Assembly (NCBI RefSeq): GCF_001570485.1
Contig: NZ_BCTA01000002.1
Span: 1 to 64,000 of the forward strand
Direction: 5' to 3'
Source: Mycolicibacterium novocastrense
GTDB taxonomy: Bacteria; Actinomycetota; Actinomycetes; Mycobacteriales; Mycobacteriaceae
DNA: 64,000 nt
Shown here: piece after piece, positions 49,764 to 57,533 of the stretch
How positions within the stretch are numbered: position 1 is the stretch's first letter
How the letters are laid out: each line of letters opens with the position of its first letter
Translations under genes and position numbers: made by a program
Notes under the pieces: model-generated
What the model saw: only the letters and a program-made list of their open reading frames with translations
Database searches by the model: none
What the model was told of the DNA's origin: nothing

Positions 49764-50837
49764 TCACCACACCAGTCCGCGGACCATTTCGGCCGGCGGG
49801 ATGTCCTCGACGGCGATGATGCCCTGCGGGGCGCGGCACACCCAGTCGATGACGTTGACGACGCGGGCCGCGGTTGAGACGCATCCGGCCTCGGTGACAT
49901 CGAGTAACGGATGAGACAGCAGCGTATTCACTTCGATGCGCGGCTCGCCTTCCACGATCACCTTGTGGACGCCGGAGTGACCCTCGGGTGGGTACTCCCA
50001 GTCCGGCGCGGCCGCCGGTGTGAGCCGGGTGGTGTGCTCGACGGCGATCAGGGGCGCGCCGCCGCGGATTCCCTCGGCGGCGAACCGCACCCCGGCGAGC
50101 CCCCCGGGTTCGACGGTCATCATCTTGCATTCGATGCGCCGGTCGGCGTACCAGGGCTCGAATCGCTGCGTGACATCGTCGAGTTCGACACCGAGGTGGT
50201 GGGCGATGTTTCGCACCAGCCCACCGAACATCGTGGTGATGACCCCGGGCTGGAACGCCATCGCGAGCTCGTCGTCGGCAGTGGTGCCGAATCCCATTGC
50301 GGTACCGGTGTACTCGTAGTCGTCGTAGTTGCCGTAGTCGAAGACTTCCTGCACCGTGACCGATTCGGCACGGGTCACCAGGCTCAACGCGGCCAGTACC
50401 GCGGTGTCACCGGAGTATCCCGGATCGATGCCGTTGACGTAGAGCGACGAATTGCCTGCCGCGCAAGCCTCTTCCAGTGGCACCCGCAGCCAGTCGTCGA
50501 TCTGCCGAGGTGTCACCAGCCATACCATCGATGTGCCGACCACGTTGATCCCGGCGGCCAGGAAGCGCGACATCTCCTCGATCGCCTCCATCGGCCGCGT
50601 CTCGCCCAAAGCGGTGTAGACGACGCAATCCGGTTTCAGCGCGATCAGCGCGTCGATGTCGTCGGTCCCGGTGACGCCGGTGGGATCGCTCAATCCGCAC
50701 AACTCGGCGGCGTCGCGGCCGATCTTGTCCGGATTGGCGGCGTGCACCCCGACAAGCTCGAGATCGGGCCGCCCGATGAGCGCCCGCAACGAGTGCTGCC
50801 CGACGTTGCCTGTGGAAAATTGGACTACTCTGCGCAT
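49764..50837 (-). CDS. DapB-like NAD(P)-binding dehydrogenase
   Basis: A 357-residue protein with a dihydrodipicolinate-reductase-like Rossmann start (RRVVQFSTGNVGQHSLRALI) and the family features ELVGVHAANPDKIGRDAAELCG and YVNGIDPGYSGD. These mycobacterial proteins resemble 2,4-diaminopentanoate dehydrogenase-type enzymes rather than true DapB; substrates are unknown. Two more copies lie at 58750 and 59792. It follows the SDR gene by 16 bp in an apparent three-gene operon with the small membrane protein. Confidence 0.83.
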   Translation of the reverse strand: MRRVVQFSTGNVGQHSLRALIGRPDLELVGVHAANPDKIGRDAAELCGLSDPTGVTGTDDIDALIALKPDCVVYTALGETRPMEAIEEMSRFLAAGINVVGTSMVWLVTPRQIDDWLRVPLEEACAAGNSSLYVNGIDPGYSGDTAVLAALSLVTRAESVTVQEVFDYGNYDDYEYTGTAMGFGTTADDELAMAFQPGVITTMFGGLVRNIAHHLGVELDDVTQRFEPWYADRRIECKMMTVEPGGLAGVRFAAEGIRGGAPLIAVEHTTRLTPAAAPDWEYPPEGHSGVHKVIVEGEPRIEVNTLLSHPLLDVTEAGCVSTAARVVNVIDWVCRAPQGIIAVEDIPPAEMVRGLVW

Positions 50838-50853
50838 CTCGCGTCCGTTTCTA

Positions 50854-51642
50854 TCAGTAGTCGGGTATGGGCAGTGGCAGGTTGTTCGAGTCGATTCCGC
50901 CGTCGACGTGGAAGATGGCGTTGGTCGCGTAGCAGTCCTTGGTCGATAGGTAGACACAGAGCCGACCGAGATCCTCGACGTCGCCGAGTCGATGCAGCGG
51001 CGTGAGCGAGAGCATCGTGTCCAGTGCCCCCGGCATCATATCGAGGCCGCTTTGCAGTCCCTCGGTGGCGAATGAGCCGAGTGCGATGGCATTGACGCGG
51101 ATCTTCGGCGCCAACTCCTGGGCCATCGCCCGGGTGAGCGCTTCGAGGCCACCCTTCGCGACGCAGTACGCGGTAAGCGCGCGGATACCGAAACGTGCTG
51201 AGCCCGAGGAGATGTTGACAATGTTGCCGTGTCCGGCCTCGATCATGTGACGGGCGGCGAGTTGACTCATGATGAACGCCGACGTGACACACCAGTCGAA
51301 GGTGTGCCGGAAGTCCTCGTCGGTGATGTCGAGAAACGACCCGAACGTCGAACCGCCCACATTGTTGATGAGGATGTCGATGCGCCCGAACTCTTTCATG
51401 GCCGTGTTCACCACGCGCTCACCGTCCGGTCGGCTCATCGCGTCGGCCACCAGGGCCAGCCCCTTGCCACCCGAATCCTCGATGCCCTTGATTGTTTCCA
51501 CGATGTCTGATTCGGTACGTGCCGTGCCGACGACCGTGGCACCCGCTTCCGCGAGCACCCTCGCGATACCCTCGCCGACTCCCTTGCCGGCTCCGGTGAC
51601 GATCGCGACCTGCCCGGCGAGGTTGAACTGTTCCAGCGCCAT
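50854..51642 (-). CDS. SDR-family oxidoreductase
   Basis: A 262-residue classical short-chain dehydrogenase: TGAGKGVGEGIARVLAEAG cofactor motif, NNVGG (variant of NNAG), catalytic serine in VNISSGSARFG and the YCVAK catalytic pair. The C terminus carries an FHVDGGIDSNN motif. ATG at 51642 follows GGAAGGAG. It is divergent from the first TetR gene, and the palindrome TTGACTGCAGTCAA lies between them, so it is probably controlled by that repressor. Confidence 0.88.
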   Translation of the reverse strand: MALEQFNLAGQVAIVTGAGKGVGEGIARVLAEAGATVVGTARTESDIVETIKGIEDSGGKGLALVADAMSRPDGERVVNTAMKEFGRIDILINNVGGSTFGSFLDITDEDFRHTFDWCVTSAFIMSQLAARHMIEAGHGNIVNISSGSARFGIRALTAYCVAKGGLEALTRAMAQELAPKIRVNAIALGSFATEGLQSGLDMMPGALDTMLSLTPLHRLGDVEDLGRLCVYLSTKDCYATNAIFHVDGGIDSNNLPLPIPDY

Positions 51643-51660
51643 CGCAGACTCCTTCCGAAA

Positions 51661-51674
51661 TTGACTGCAGTCAA
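51661..51674. promoter_or_regulatory. Perfect palindrome TTGACTGCAGTCAA, operator 1
   Basis: A perfect 14-bp palindrome in the 74-bp spacer between the divergent SDR and TetR genes. The same pattern, TTGACT-N2-RGTCAR, recurs at 52320 and 53095. Because TTGACT also resembles a -35 element, a bound repressor would block the promoter directly. Confidence 0.75.
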
Positions 51675-51716
51675 TCACACGTGTCAATACCCGACCGGTG
51701 TTGCTATCGTCGGGTC

Positions 51717-52316
51717 ATGGCCGTGGTGGACAAACCCTCAGCGCGCGAGGCGAAACGCCTGCAAACCCGCGAGCGGCTGATGGGAGCCGCCATCGCCGAG
51801 TTCAAGCGGTCGGGGATGGCCGAGGCCGACGTGGGAGCGATCGTGGCCGCCGCCGGGGTCGCGCACGGCACCTTCTTCTTCCACTTTCCCACCAAACAGC
51901 ACGTACTGCTCGAGCTGGAGCGCAGGGAAGAGGAGCGCATCGCCAAGCAGCTCGGTCGGTATGCCGATTCCGCCCGCAGCCTGTCCGCTGTGCTCCAGGA
52001 GGCCGTTCGACTGGTGCTGGGACTCGAGCGCCGTCTGGGCGCGATGCTGTTCAAAGATTTTTTGGCGCTGCACTTTTCCCAGACGCGACCCACTGACGAG
52101 AGCGATGAGCACCCGGTCATCGTCAGGGTCGCTCAGGAGATCGAACGTGCGCAGAACGCGGGTCGGGTCGCACCTGACGTCAGCCCGATGAACAGCGCGG
52201 TGTTCTTCCTGCTCGGTCTCTATGCGCTGTTGACCACCACGCATGAGTGGCCGACGCAGGGCTCGATGCTCGACGACTATGTGGCAAGGACATTGCGCGG
52301 CATCGAAGCCCGATGA
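51717..52316 (+). CDS. TetR-family regulator, first of a related pair
   Basis: A 199-residue regulator with helix-turn-helix at ~17-65 (RLQTRERLMGAAIAEFKRSG and GVAHGTFFFHFP). It is closely similar to the TetR at 53133, especially in HGTFFFHFP and HVLLELERREE, so the two probably recognise the same DNA. Palindromes lie upstream of both, and a further one lies between this gene and the membrane protein gene. ATG at 51717. Confidence 0.88.
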   Translation: MAVVDKPSAREAKRLQTRERLMGAAIAEFKRSGMAEADVGAIVAAAGVAHGTFFFHFPTKQHVLLELERREEERIAKQLGRYADSARSLSAVLQEAVRLVLGLERRLGAMLFKDFLALHFSQTRPTDESDEHPVIVRVAQEIERAQNAGRVAPDVSPMNSAVFFLLGLYALLTTTHEWPTQGSMLDDYVARTLRGIEAR

Positions 52317-52319
52317 TGG

Positions 52320-52333
52320 TTGACTAAAGTCAG
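52320..52333. promoter_or_regulatory. TTGACTAAAGTCAG, operator 2
   Basis: An imperfect palindrome matching operator 1 (TTGACT-N2-AGTCAG), directly after the first TetR stop and 45 bp before the membrane protein gene. It marks a probable separate promoter for that gene. Confidence 0.65.
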
Positions 52334-52377
52334 CCACACTGCAAAGCTCATGCGCTGAGCGATGCAGGAGGTGGCCC

Positions 52378-53073
52378 TTGACCATGCCCGCGAATGCTGC
52401 GACCACAAGCGGCCTCGACGAGCACATGGAGCGATCGCGCCAGGTGCAACGACAGGCCGACAAGTGGCTGATCGCGGGCAGCATTCTCATCGGCACGGCC
52501 GCACTCGGCGTGTTCGGCCTGCCGCTCTTCTTACGCGGTGTGTGGATTCTGCGTAACGCGGCACGGGAGGGCCTGACCGTTCGGCCGATGTTGGTGACGC
52601 TGCTCGGCTACTGCGTCATCGTCGACGCCGCGATCAACGTCTTCGGATGGGCGCTGGATCTGGTGGCCCACCACACGTTGTTGGCCCGAGTCCTGTTGAA
52701 CGGCTGGGGCGCGATGTTCGACGCCGGGTATTTCTGGCACTACAACGAACTGTGGCTCGGCGGTGCGGCGGGTCCCGGCGAAAAGGCGCTCGAGGTCGGT
52801 CTCATCCTCACCGTCTTCTGCATGCGGATCGCCGCGGCGATCGGCTTCCTGCAGATGAAGCGGTGGGGGCACCAGTGGATGATCATCACCTGCTGGATGG
52901 GTGTGGTGATCTGGTGCGTGTACGTGTTCAACATGACCATGTACGCCGACGTGCGTTATGCCGGGGTGATCCTGCCGGTGGTCGGCTGGTGGATCTACGA
53001 CATCTTCTACATCACGCCATTCCTGGCCATTCCCTACTTGCACTCGGTCAATCGCGAGATCTTCTCCGATTGA
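52378..53073 (+). CDS. Six-helix membrane protein, copy 1
   Basis: A 231-residue protein with about six membrane helices. The TTG at 52378 is 6 nt from AGGAGG and fits better than the ATG at 52384. Near the third and fourth helices it has YFWHYNE and GEKA, then a [18 protein letters not shown] segment, FNMTMYAD, and a C-terminal [20 protein letters not shown] run ending VNREIFSD. Several histidines and acidic residues lie at helix ends and could bind metal, but I recognise no family. Its partner at 56396 differs at only about 17 of the last ~117 positions. Flanked by operators 2 and 3. Confidence 0.82.
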   Translation: MTMPANAATTSGLDEHMERSRQVQRQADKWLIAGSILIGTAALGVFGLPLFLRGVWILRNAAREGLTVRPMLVTLLGYCVIVDAAINVFGWALDLVAHHTLLARVLLNGWGAMFDAGYFWHYNELWLGGAAGPGEKALEVGLILTVFCMRIAAAIGFLQMKRWGHQWMIITCWMGVVIWCVYVFNMTMYADVRYAGVILPVVGWWIYDIFYITPFLAIPYLHSVNREIFSD

Positions 53074-53094
53074 CGTCTCGACTGACTTCACTCA

Positions 53095-53108
53095 TTGACT
53101 TGGGTCAG
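53095..53108. promoter_or_regulatory. TTGACTTGGGTCAG, operator 3 with overlapping promoter
   Basis: A third match to TTGACT-N2-RGTCAR, 24 bp before the second TetR start. TTGACT (53095-53100) followed after 17 bases by TACAAA (53118-53123) has the spacing of a housekeeping promoter, so the operator covers its -35 element. Confidence 0.65.
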
Positions 53109-53132
53109 TAACTACGTTACAAATAGCGAATC

Positions 53133-53735
53133 ATGACGGCACAGGCGAACGCGTCGACGCGTGAAGCGCGGCGGCTGCAGACGCGGGAGCGCATCCTCGC
53201 CGCGGCGATCACCGAGTTCACGCGTGCCGGTATGGCCGGGGCGGACGTCAACTCGATCGCGAGGGCCGCAGAGGTCGCACACGGGACGTTCTTCTTCCAT
53301 TTCCCGAGCAAGGAACATGTGCTCCTGGAGTTGGAGCGCCGTGAGGAATCGCGGATCGCGGACGAGTTCGCCGGTTTCCTGCAGCAGCGTCATGATCTGG
53401 CCGCCACCCTGACCGAGCTGGTGGATCTGGTCACCGGCCTGGAGCAGCGGTTCGGCCCGATACTGTTCAAAGAGATACTGGCGCTGCACTTCTCACCTAC
53501 CCGTCCACACAAGGACGAATGGACCGACCACCCGGTCATCGTCTTGCTCGTCCGCGAGCTGGAGCGGGCGCGCGGCAATGGTGAGGTGCATCTAGAGGTC
53601 GACGCGTTCTACAGCGCAACGTTCTTCCTGCTCGGCATCTACGGGGTGCTCACCACCACGGACAACCCCGGTACGCGCGACACGATGCTCACCAAGCTCG
53701 TGGCGACCGCCGTTCATGGGCTGGAGGTGCGATGA
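53133..53735 (+). CDS. TetR-family regulator, second of a related pair
   Basis: A 200-residue regulator with the helix-turn-helix at ~17-65 (RLQTRERILAAAITEFTRAG, VAHGTFFFHFPSKEHVLLEL), close to the TetR at 51717. ATG at 53133. It is the first gene of the run that continues into the micropeptide and the vWA/AAA+ pair, so it may autoregulate the whole operon through operator 3. Keeping two near-duplicate repressors suggests different ligands or a layered switch. Confidence 0.88.
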   Translation: MTAQANASTREARRLQTRERILAAAITEFTRAGMAGADVNSIARAAEVAHGTFFFHFPSKEHVLLELERREESRIADEFAGFLQQRHDLAATLTELVDLVTGLEQRFGPILFKEILALHFSPTRPHKDEWTDHPVIVLLVRELERARGNGEVHLEVDAFYSATFFLLGIYGVLTTTDNPGTRDTMLTKLVATAVHGLEVR

Positions 53736-53774
53736 CCCGATCGCACAAACGACGACACGACAGAGGAGTGCACA

Positions 53775-53882
53775 GTGTGGGCCTGGATCTGGGAGATATT
53801 GCGATACGTCGGCGCCTGGGGCGGAGCCGCCCTTGTCATCTGGTTCTGGTACTGGATGTTCTCGAGTCTGGGCACGTTCTAG
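53775..53882 (+). CDS. 35-residue tryptophan-rich membrane micropeptide
   Basis: GTG at 53775 stands 8 nt after AGAGGAG and reads MWAWIWEILRYVGAWGGAAL, then VIWFWYWMFSSLGTF and TAG. Seven of 35 residues are tryptophan. The hydrophobic stretch is long enough for one membrane helix. It ends 7 bp before the vWA gene, and the ribosome site and tight spacing argue for a real gene. No homologue known to me. It may be a small subunit or assembly factor of the membrane proteins here. Confidence 0.75.
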   Translation: MWAWIWEILRYVGAWGGAALVIWFWYWMFSSLGTF

Positions 53883-53889
53883 GGCCACG

Positions 53890-55422
53890 ATGACCGAACT
53901 GTCCGACGCGCACGCGATGGCGATCGAACGCAGCTGCGCCGTGACCGCCGTCGCGCTGAGCGACAAACGTCGCGAGGGTGTGCGCCTGGTGACCGGCGAG
54001 CACCGCCAGTTCAGCCTGAGCGGATCGTTGGACTACGTGCAGGTGCCGTACCCGTCGCTGGGCCGCGACTGGACGCGCAGAACACTGACCTGCGGTGTGG
54101 CTCTGCAATGTTCGCCGTCCAAGGATCGGGTCGTCGAGTTCCGGATCAACGAATTGTCCGCACGCGAGATTCGGGCACTGACGCTCGTCGAGGCCGGCGT
54201 CGCGCTCGGGTGGGTCGGCGCCAACTGGCCGGGGCTGCTGGCAGAGATGCGGCGCCTGTTGCCCAATGTTGAAGCGCTGCCGCAGGACACCACCGTCGAG
54301 TCCATGCTCAACCGCGCAATCTCGTTGGCGCGCACGAGCGATCCGCTGTCGGTGCCGTCAGTGGCCGGCAGGTTGCCGTCGGTCTACACGGTGCCGCAGA
54401 GCCTGTCCGACAAGATGCGACGCACCTTCGGCCGGATGCCGTGGACCACGACGCAGAAACGCCTGCCGCGCCCGTACTCCGTTCCTGTCGGCGGCGACGG
54501 CGGTATGCGCAACCCGAACCTGCCCCCGCCGAGCCGGCCGCAGGACAACGATATGGACGTCACTCCCGAGCACCGGCCCGGCATTCCGTATCCAGAGTGG
54601 AACGCATGGACCAAGAGCTTCATGCGAGACCACGTGGCGGTCCTGGAACGCCCCCATCCCAGCCGGGAGCGCCAACCGGGCGCGGCGTCGGCGGACCTGC
54701 GGAAGTGGTTCACCGAGCACACCCATCGCGCGATGACGAACCGTCTCGAGGACGGTTCCGATCTGGACGTCGAACAGTACGTGCGCCACTACATCGACCT
54801 GACCACCGGTGAGGCCGTCGAACCGCGTATCTTCCGCGAACTCCTGCCCAGCAGCCGCGACGTCACGACCGCGCTTCTGCTGGACGGCAGTTCGTCGCTC
54901 GGTGTGCACGGGGGCCGGGTCTTCAAACTGGAGCTGGCATGTGCTGACGCGCTGTCGCGGGCGATGACGCATGCGCGGGAGCGTCACGGCATCTTCATGT
55001 TCACCGGCAACACCCGCCACCGTGTCGAGGTGAACTGCCTCAAGGACTTCGAGGACCGGCGGTTCGTGCCGCCGAGCCGGCTGGGACTGTCCGCCGGCGG
55101 CTACACCAGGCTCGGCGCACCCCTGAGGCACCTCACGAGCCGGTTGCTCGCGCAGCCCTCCGAGCGGCGACTGCTCATCGTCATAGGAGATGGCCTGATC
55201 TCCGACGAGGGCTACGAAGGCCGCTACGCATGGGCCGACGCCGCCCACGCGGTCGAAGAAGCCGCCGAAGCCGGAGTGTCCATCTACTACGTCGGCGTCG
55301 GGCCCACCCGGGTGGACCCGCTGCCAGAGGTCTTCGGACCGCGGCGATCCCAACGCATACGACGGGTCGAGGACCTCCCGCGCGTCCTTGCACACGTGCA
55401 CCGCGAACTGGTCGCCGCATGA
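53890..55422 (+). CDS. von Willebrand A protein of NorD/CbbO type
   Basis: A 510-residue protein with a C-terminal vWA domain (~320-510). The MIDAS motif is LLLDGSSSLG (D332, S334, S336), with later GYTRLG and IGDGLISDEGYEG metal-site segments. Upstream is IPYPEWNAWTKSFMRDHV, the YPEW motif of NorD and CoxE-like proteins. The N-terminal ~200 residues are not recognised; the middle is proline-rich. NorD and CbbO work with NorQ and CbbQ AAA+ proteins to activate metalloenzymes (nitric oxide reductase, Rubisco). The paired AAA+ gene follows after 31 bp. The client here is unknown, and no NorB, NorC or Rubisco gene is in the window. Confidence 0.86.
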   Translation: MTELSDAHAMAIERSCAVTAVALSDKRREGVRLVTGEHRQFSLSGSLDYVQVPYPSLGRDWTRRTLTCGVALQCSPSKDRVVEFRINELSAREIRALTLVEAGVALGWVGANWPGLLAEMRRLLPNVEALPQDTTVESMLNRAISLARTSDPLSVPSVAGRLPSVYTVPQSLSDKMRRTFGRMPWTTTQKRLPRPYSVPVGGDGGMRNPNLPPPSRPQDNDMDVTPEHRPGIPYPEWNAWTKSFMRDHVAVLERPHPSRERQPGAASADLRKWFTEHTHRAMTNRLEDGSDLDVEQYVRHYIDLTTGEAVEPRIFRELLPSSRDVTTALLLDGSSSLGVHGGRVFKLELACADALSRAMTHARERHGIFMFTGNTRHRVEVNCLKDFEDRRFVPPSRLGLSAGGYTRLGAPLRHLTSRLLAQPSERRLLIVIGDGLISDEGYEGRYAWADAAHAVEEAAEAGVSIYYVGVGPTRVDPLPEVFGPRRSQRIRRVEDLPRVLAHVHRELVAA

Positions 55423-55453
55423 ACCATCACCACCCAAAGGAGCTGCATCCATC

Positions 55454-56257
55454 GTGACAACCGACACCTACTACTCGAACGGCAACGAGGTTCAGCTGTT
55501 CGAGCAGGCATACCACCAGCGGCTGCCGGTGATGCTGACCGGTCCGACCGGGTGCGGTAAGACGCGCTTGGTCGAACACATGGGGGCGCTGCTGCGCAGG
55601 CCCGTCGTCACCATCAGCTGCCATGACGACCTGACCAGCTCAGACCTCGTCGGCCGGTTCATGGTGACCGGAGGCGACGTCGTGTGGACCGACGGGCCGC
55701 TCACCCGGGGTGTGAAGGCCGGCGCGATCTGCTATCTCGACGAGGTGGTGGAGGCCCGCCACGACTCGCTGGCCATCCTGCACTCTCTGACCGATCATCG
55801 CCGCGCCCTCTATCTCGACCGCGCCGGCGAGGTGGTCCGAGCGCCCGACACCTTCATGCTGGTGTGCTCCTACAACCCGGCCTACCGCAGTTCGCTCAAA
55901 GAGCTCAAACCGTCGTTCCGCCAGCGCTTTGTCACGCTTCCGATGACCTACCTTCCACCGGACCGTGAGGCCGAGGTGATCGTCGCGGAGGCGGGCATCG
56001 AGTTGGCGACCGCTCGACGACTGGTCGCCTGCGCCACCGCGATCCGCACCGCCGATGAGGCATTCCACTTCGAGCCGCCGTCAACGCGTGTCCTCGTCAC
56101 CGCCGCGCAGTTGGTCGCCGCCGGCGCAACGGAATTGGATGCCGCCGAAGCGTGCATCCTTGCGCCGCTCTCCAGTGACGGCGCGGTCACCGACGGCTTA
56201 CGTGAAGTGGCAGTGGCCAGCCTGACCACGGCTGACAACCCGAATTCCACACGCTAG
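55454..56257 (+). CDS. AAA+ ATPase of the MoxR/NorQ/CbbQ family
   Basis: A 267-residue AAA+ protein: Walker A GPTGCGKT (30-37), Walker B ICYLDE (92-97), sensor 1 asparagine in SYNPAYRSSLKELKPSF and the arginine region RQRF (156-159). The SYNPxYxS-LKPSxRQRF signature is typical of NorQ/CbbQ. It should form a hexamer that remodels a client protein by ATP hydrolysis, steered by the vWA partner. GTG at 55454 follows AAAGGAG by 11 nt, the first of a chain of closely spaced genes. Confidence 0.9.
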   Translation: MTTDTYYSNGNEVQLFEQAYHQRLPVMLTGPTGCGKTRLVEHMGALLRRPVVTISCHDDLTSSDLVGRFMVTGGDVVWTDGPLTRGVKAGAICYLDEVVEARHDSLAILHSLTDHRRALYLDRAGEVVRAPDTFMLVCSYNPAYRSSLKELKPSFRQRFVTLPMTYLPPDREAEVIVAEAGIELATARRLVACATAIRTADEAFHFEPPSTRVLVTAAQLVAAGATELDAAEACILAPLSSDGAVTDGLREVAVASLTTADNPNSTR

Positions 56258-56270
56258 GAAGGAGTCCCGC

Positions 56271-56399
56271 GTGGACCCGAAGGAGAAGCAGCGCAAGAAG
56301 GCGCTCATCATCCTGCAGATCGTCATCTACGGCTATCTGCTGGCAATGTTCCTGATCCAGCTCTATATGTCCTTCGACCGTGGATGGTGGTCGCTGTGA
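56271..56399 (+). CDS. 42-residue one-helix membrane micropeptide
   Basis: GTG at 56271 is preceded by AAGGAG and reads MDPKEKQRKKALIILQIVIY, then [22 protein letters not shown] and TGA. A positively charged N-terminal segment is followed by one ~20-residue hydrophobic helix and a WW pair near the end. It lies 13 bp after the AAA+ gene and its TGA overlaps the GTG of the next gene. Together with the 35-residue peptide it suggests small membrane subunits for a complex. No homologue known to me. Confidence 0.75.
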   Translation: MDPKEKQRKKALIILQIVIYGYLLAMFLIQLYMSFDRGWWSL

Positions 56400-57079
56400 C
56401 CACCACGGCGACAGTCAGTCTCGAGGACCACCACGAAGAATCCCGGCTCGCGCAACGCCGGGCCGACAAGTGGATGATCATCGGTGCCGCACTGATGGGC
56501 ATGTGGGCGCCCGGCCTCATCGGGTTCCCGATCTTCATGCGCGGAGTCTGGCTGCAACGCCAGGCTGCGCGCGCCGGGCTGTCGGTGCGGCCGATGATCG
56601 TCACCCTCATCGGCTACCTGGTGTTGATCGACGGCATGCTCAACAGCCTGGGCTGGGCGCTGGATCTGGTGGCCAACCACACGCTGATCAACCGCGTGCT
56701 GATGATCGGCTGGGGCCACATGTTCGACGCCGCGTACTTCTGGCACTACAACGAACCCTGGGTCGGCGGATCCGCGGTGCCCGGCGAGAAGGCGTATGTC
56801 GCGGGCCTGATCCTCACCGTCTTCGCCATGCGGTGCGCGGCGGCGATCGGCTTTCTGCAGATGAAGCGGTGGGGTCACCAGTGGATGATCGTCACCTGCT
56901 GGATGGGCGTGGTGATCTGGTGTGCCTACGTGTTCAACATGACGATGTACGCCGACGCCCGCTACGCCGGTGTGCTGTTCCCCGTCATCGGCTGGTGGAT
57001 CTACGACATCTTCTACATCACCCCGTTCCTCGCGATCCCGTATCTGCACACGGTCAATCGCGAAATCTTCTCCGACTGA
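56396..57079 (+). CDS. Six-helix membrane protein, copy 2
   Basis: A 227-residue paralogue of the protein at 52378. The C-terminal half is nearly the same ([50 protein letters not shown]), while the N terminus differs. GTG at 56396 overlaps the micropeptide stop (GTGA); ATG 56384 is possible. The strict conservation of the HYNE, WGHQW and PYLH histidines between copies argues for a functional centre. Two copies, one on each side of the vWA/AAA+ pair, may form a heteromeric complex. Family unknown. Confidence 0.82.
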   Translation: MTTTATVSLEDHHEESRLAQRRADKWMIIGAALMGMWAPGLIGFPIFMRGVWLQRQAARAGLSVRPMIVTLIGYLVLIDGMLNSLGWALDLVANHTLINRVLMIGWGHMFDAAYFWHYNEPWVGGSAVPGEKAYVAGLILTVFAMRCAAAIGFLQMKRWGHQWMIVTCWMGVVIWCAYVFNMTMYADARYAGVLFPVIGWWIYDIFYITPFLAIPYLHTVNREIFSD

Positions 57080-57095
57080 ACGCCAGGAGCACACC

Positions 57096-57533
57096 ATGAC
57101 GCCTTCACCGTCCTCGTCCACCGACGAAAAAGACCCCGCAGAGGATCTGCCCCCGGGCACCACGCCCTACTACGCGCGCATGCACAAGTACATCAAGCGC
57201 GCGGTGCTCGTCTGCCTCATCGCCCTTGTCATCGAGGGAGCGTTCACCCTGCCGTTCATGGCGGTGTGGTACGGCTACCCGACCCTGAGCCTGACCGAGA
57301 TCTGCAGCGGTTTGCTCAAGGTCCGCTACTCCGACGACACGCTCGAGTGCAAGGTCCCGTACCCGATGCTCGGGCCCCCGGAAGGCGCCGAAGGCAAGGA
57401 CACCGCGCGCGACGAGTGGGGCATCCAACCGGTTCCCAAGTACGACCGGATCGGATTCCGCGAACTGGTGCGCATTCACGAGGAGAGCGAAGCCCGCAAA
57501 GCGGCGCAACAGCAGCAGGATTCGGCCCCGTGA
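57096..57533 (+). CDS. One-helix membrane protein with charged domain
   Basis: A 145-residue protein with a ~35-residue polar N terminus, one membrane helix ([20 protein letters not shown]) and a ~90-residue tail carrying two cysteines (LTEICSGLL and TLECKVPYP). ATG at 57096 follows CCAGGAG. Its stop overlaps the P450 start. It could anchor a soluble partner such as the P450 at the membrane, which is inference. Family not recognised. Confidence 0.72.
   Translation: MTPSPSSSTDEKDPAEDLPPGTTPYYARMHKYIKRAVLVCLIALVIEGAFTLPFMAVWYGYPTLSLTEICSGLLKVRYSDDTLECKVPYPMLGPPEGAEGKDTARDEWGIQPVPKYDRIGFRELVRIHEESEARKAAQQQQDSAP

Noticed and set aside
51681..51716. Upstream start for the first TetR gene at 51681
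   Set aside because: It would run through the promoter region next to the operator; ATG 51717 fits the family start.
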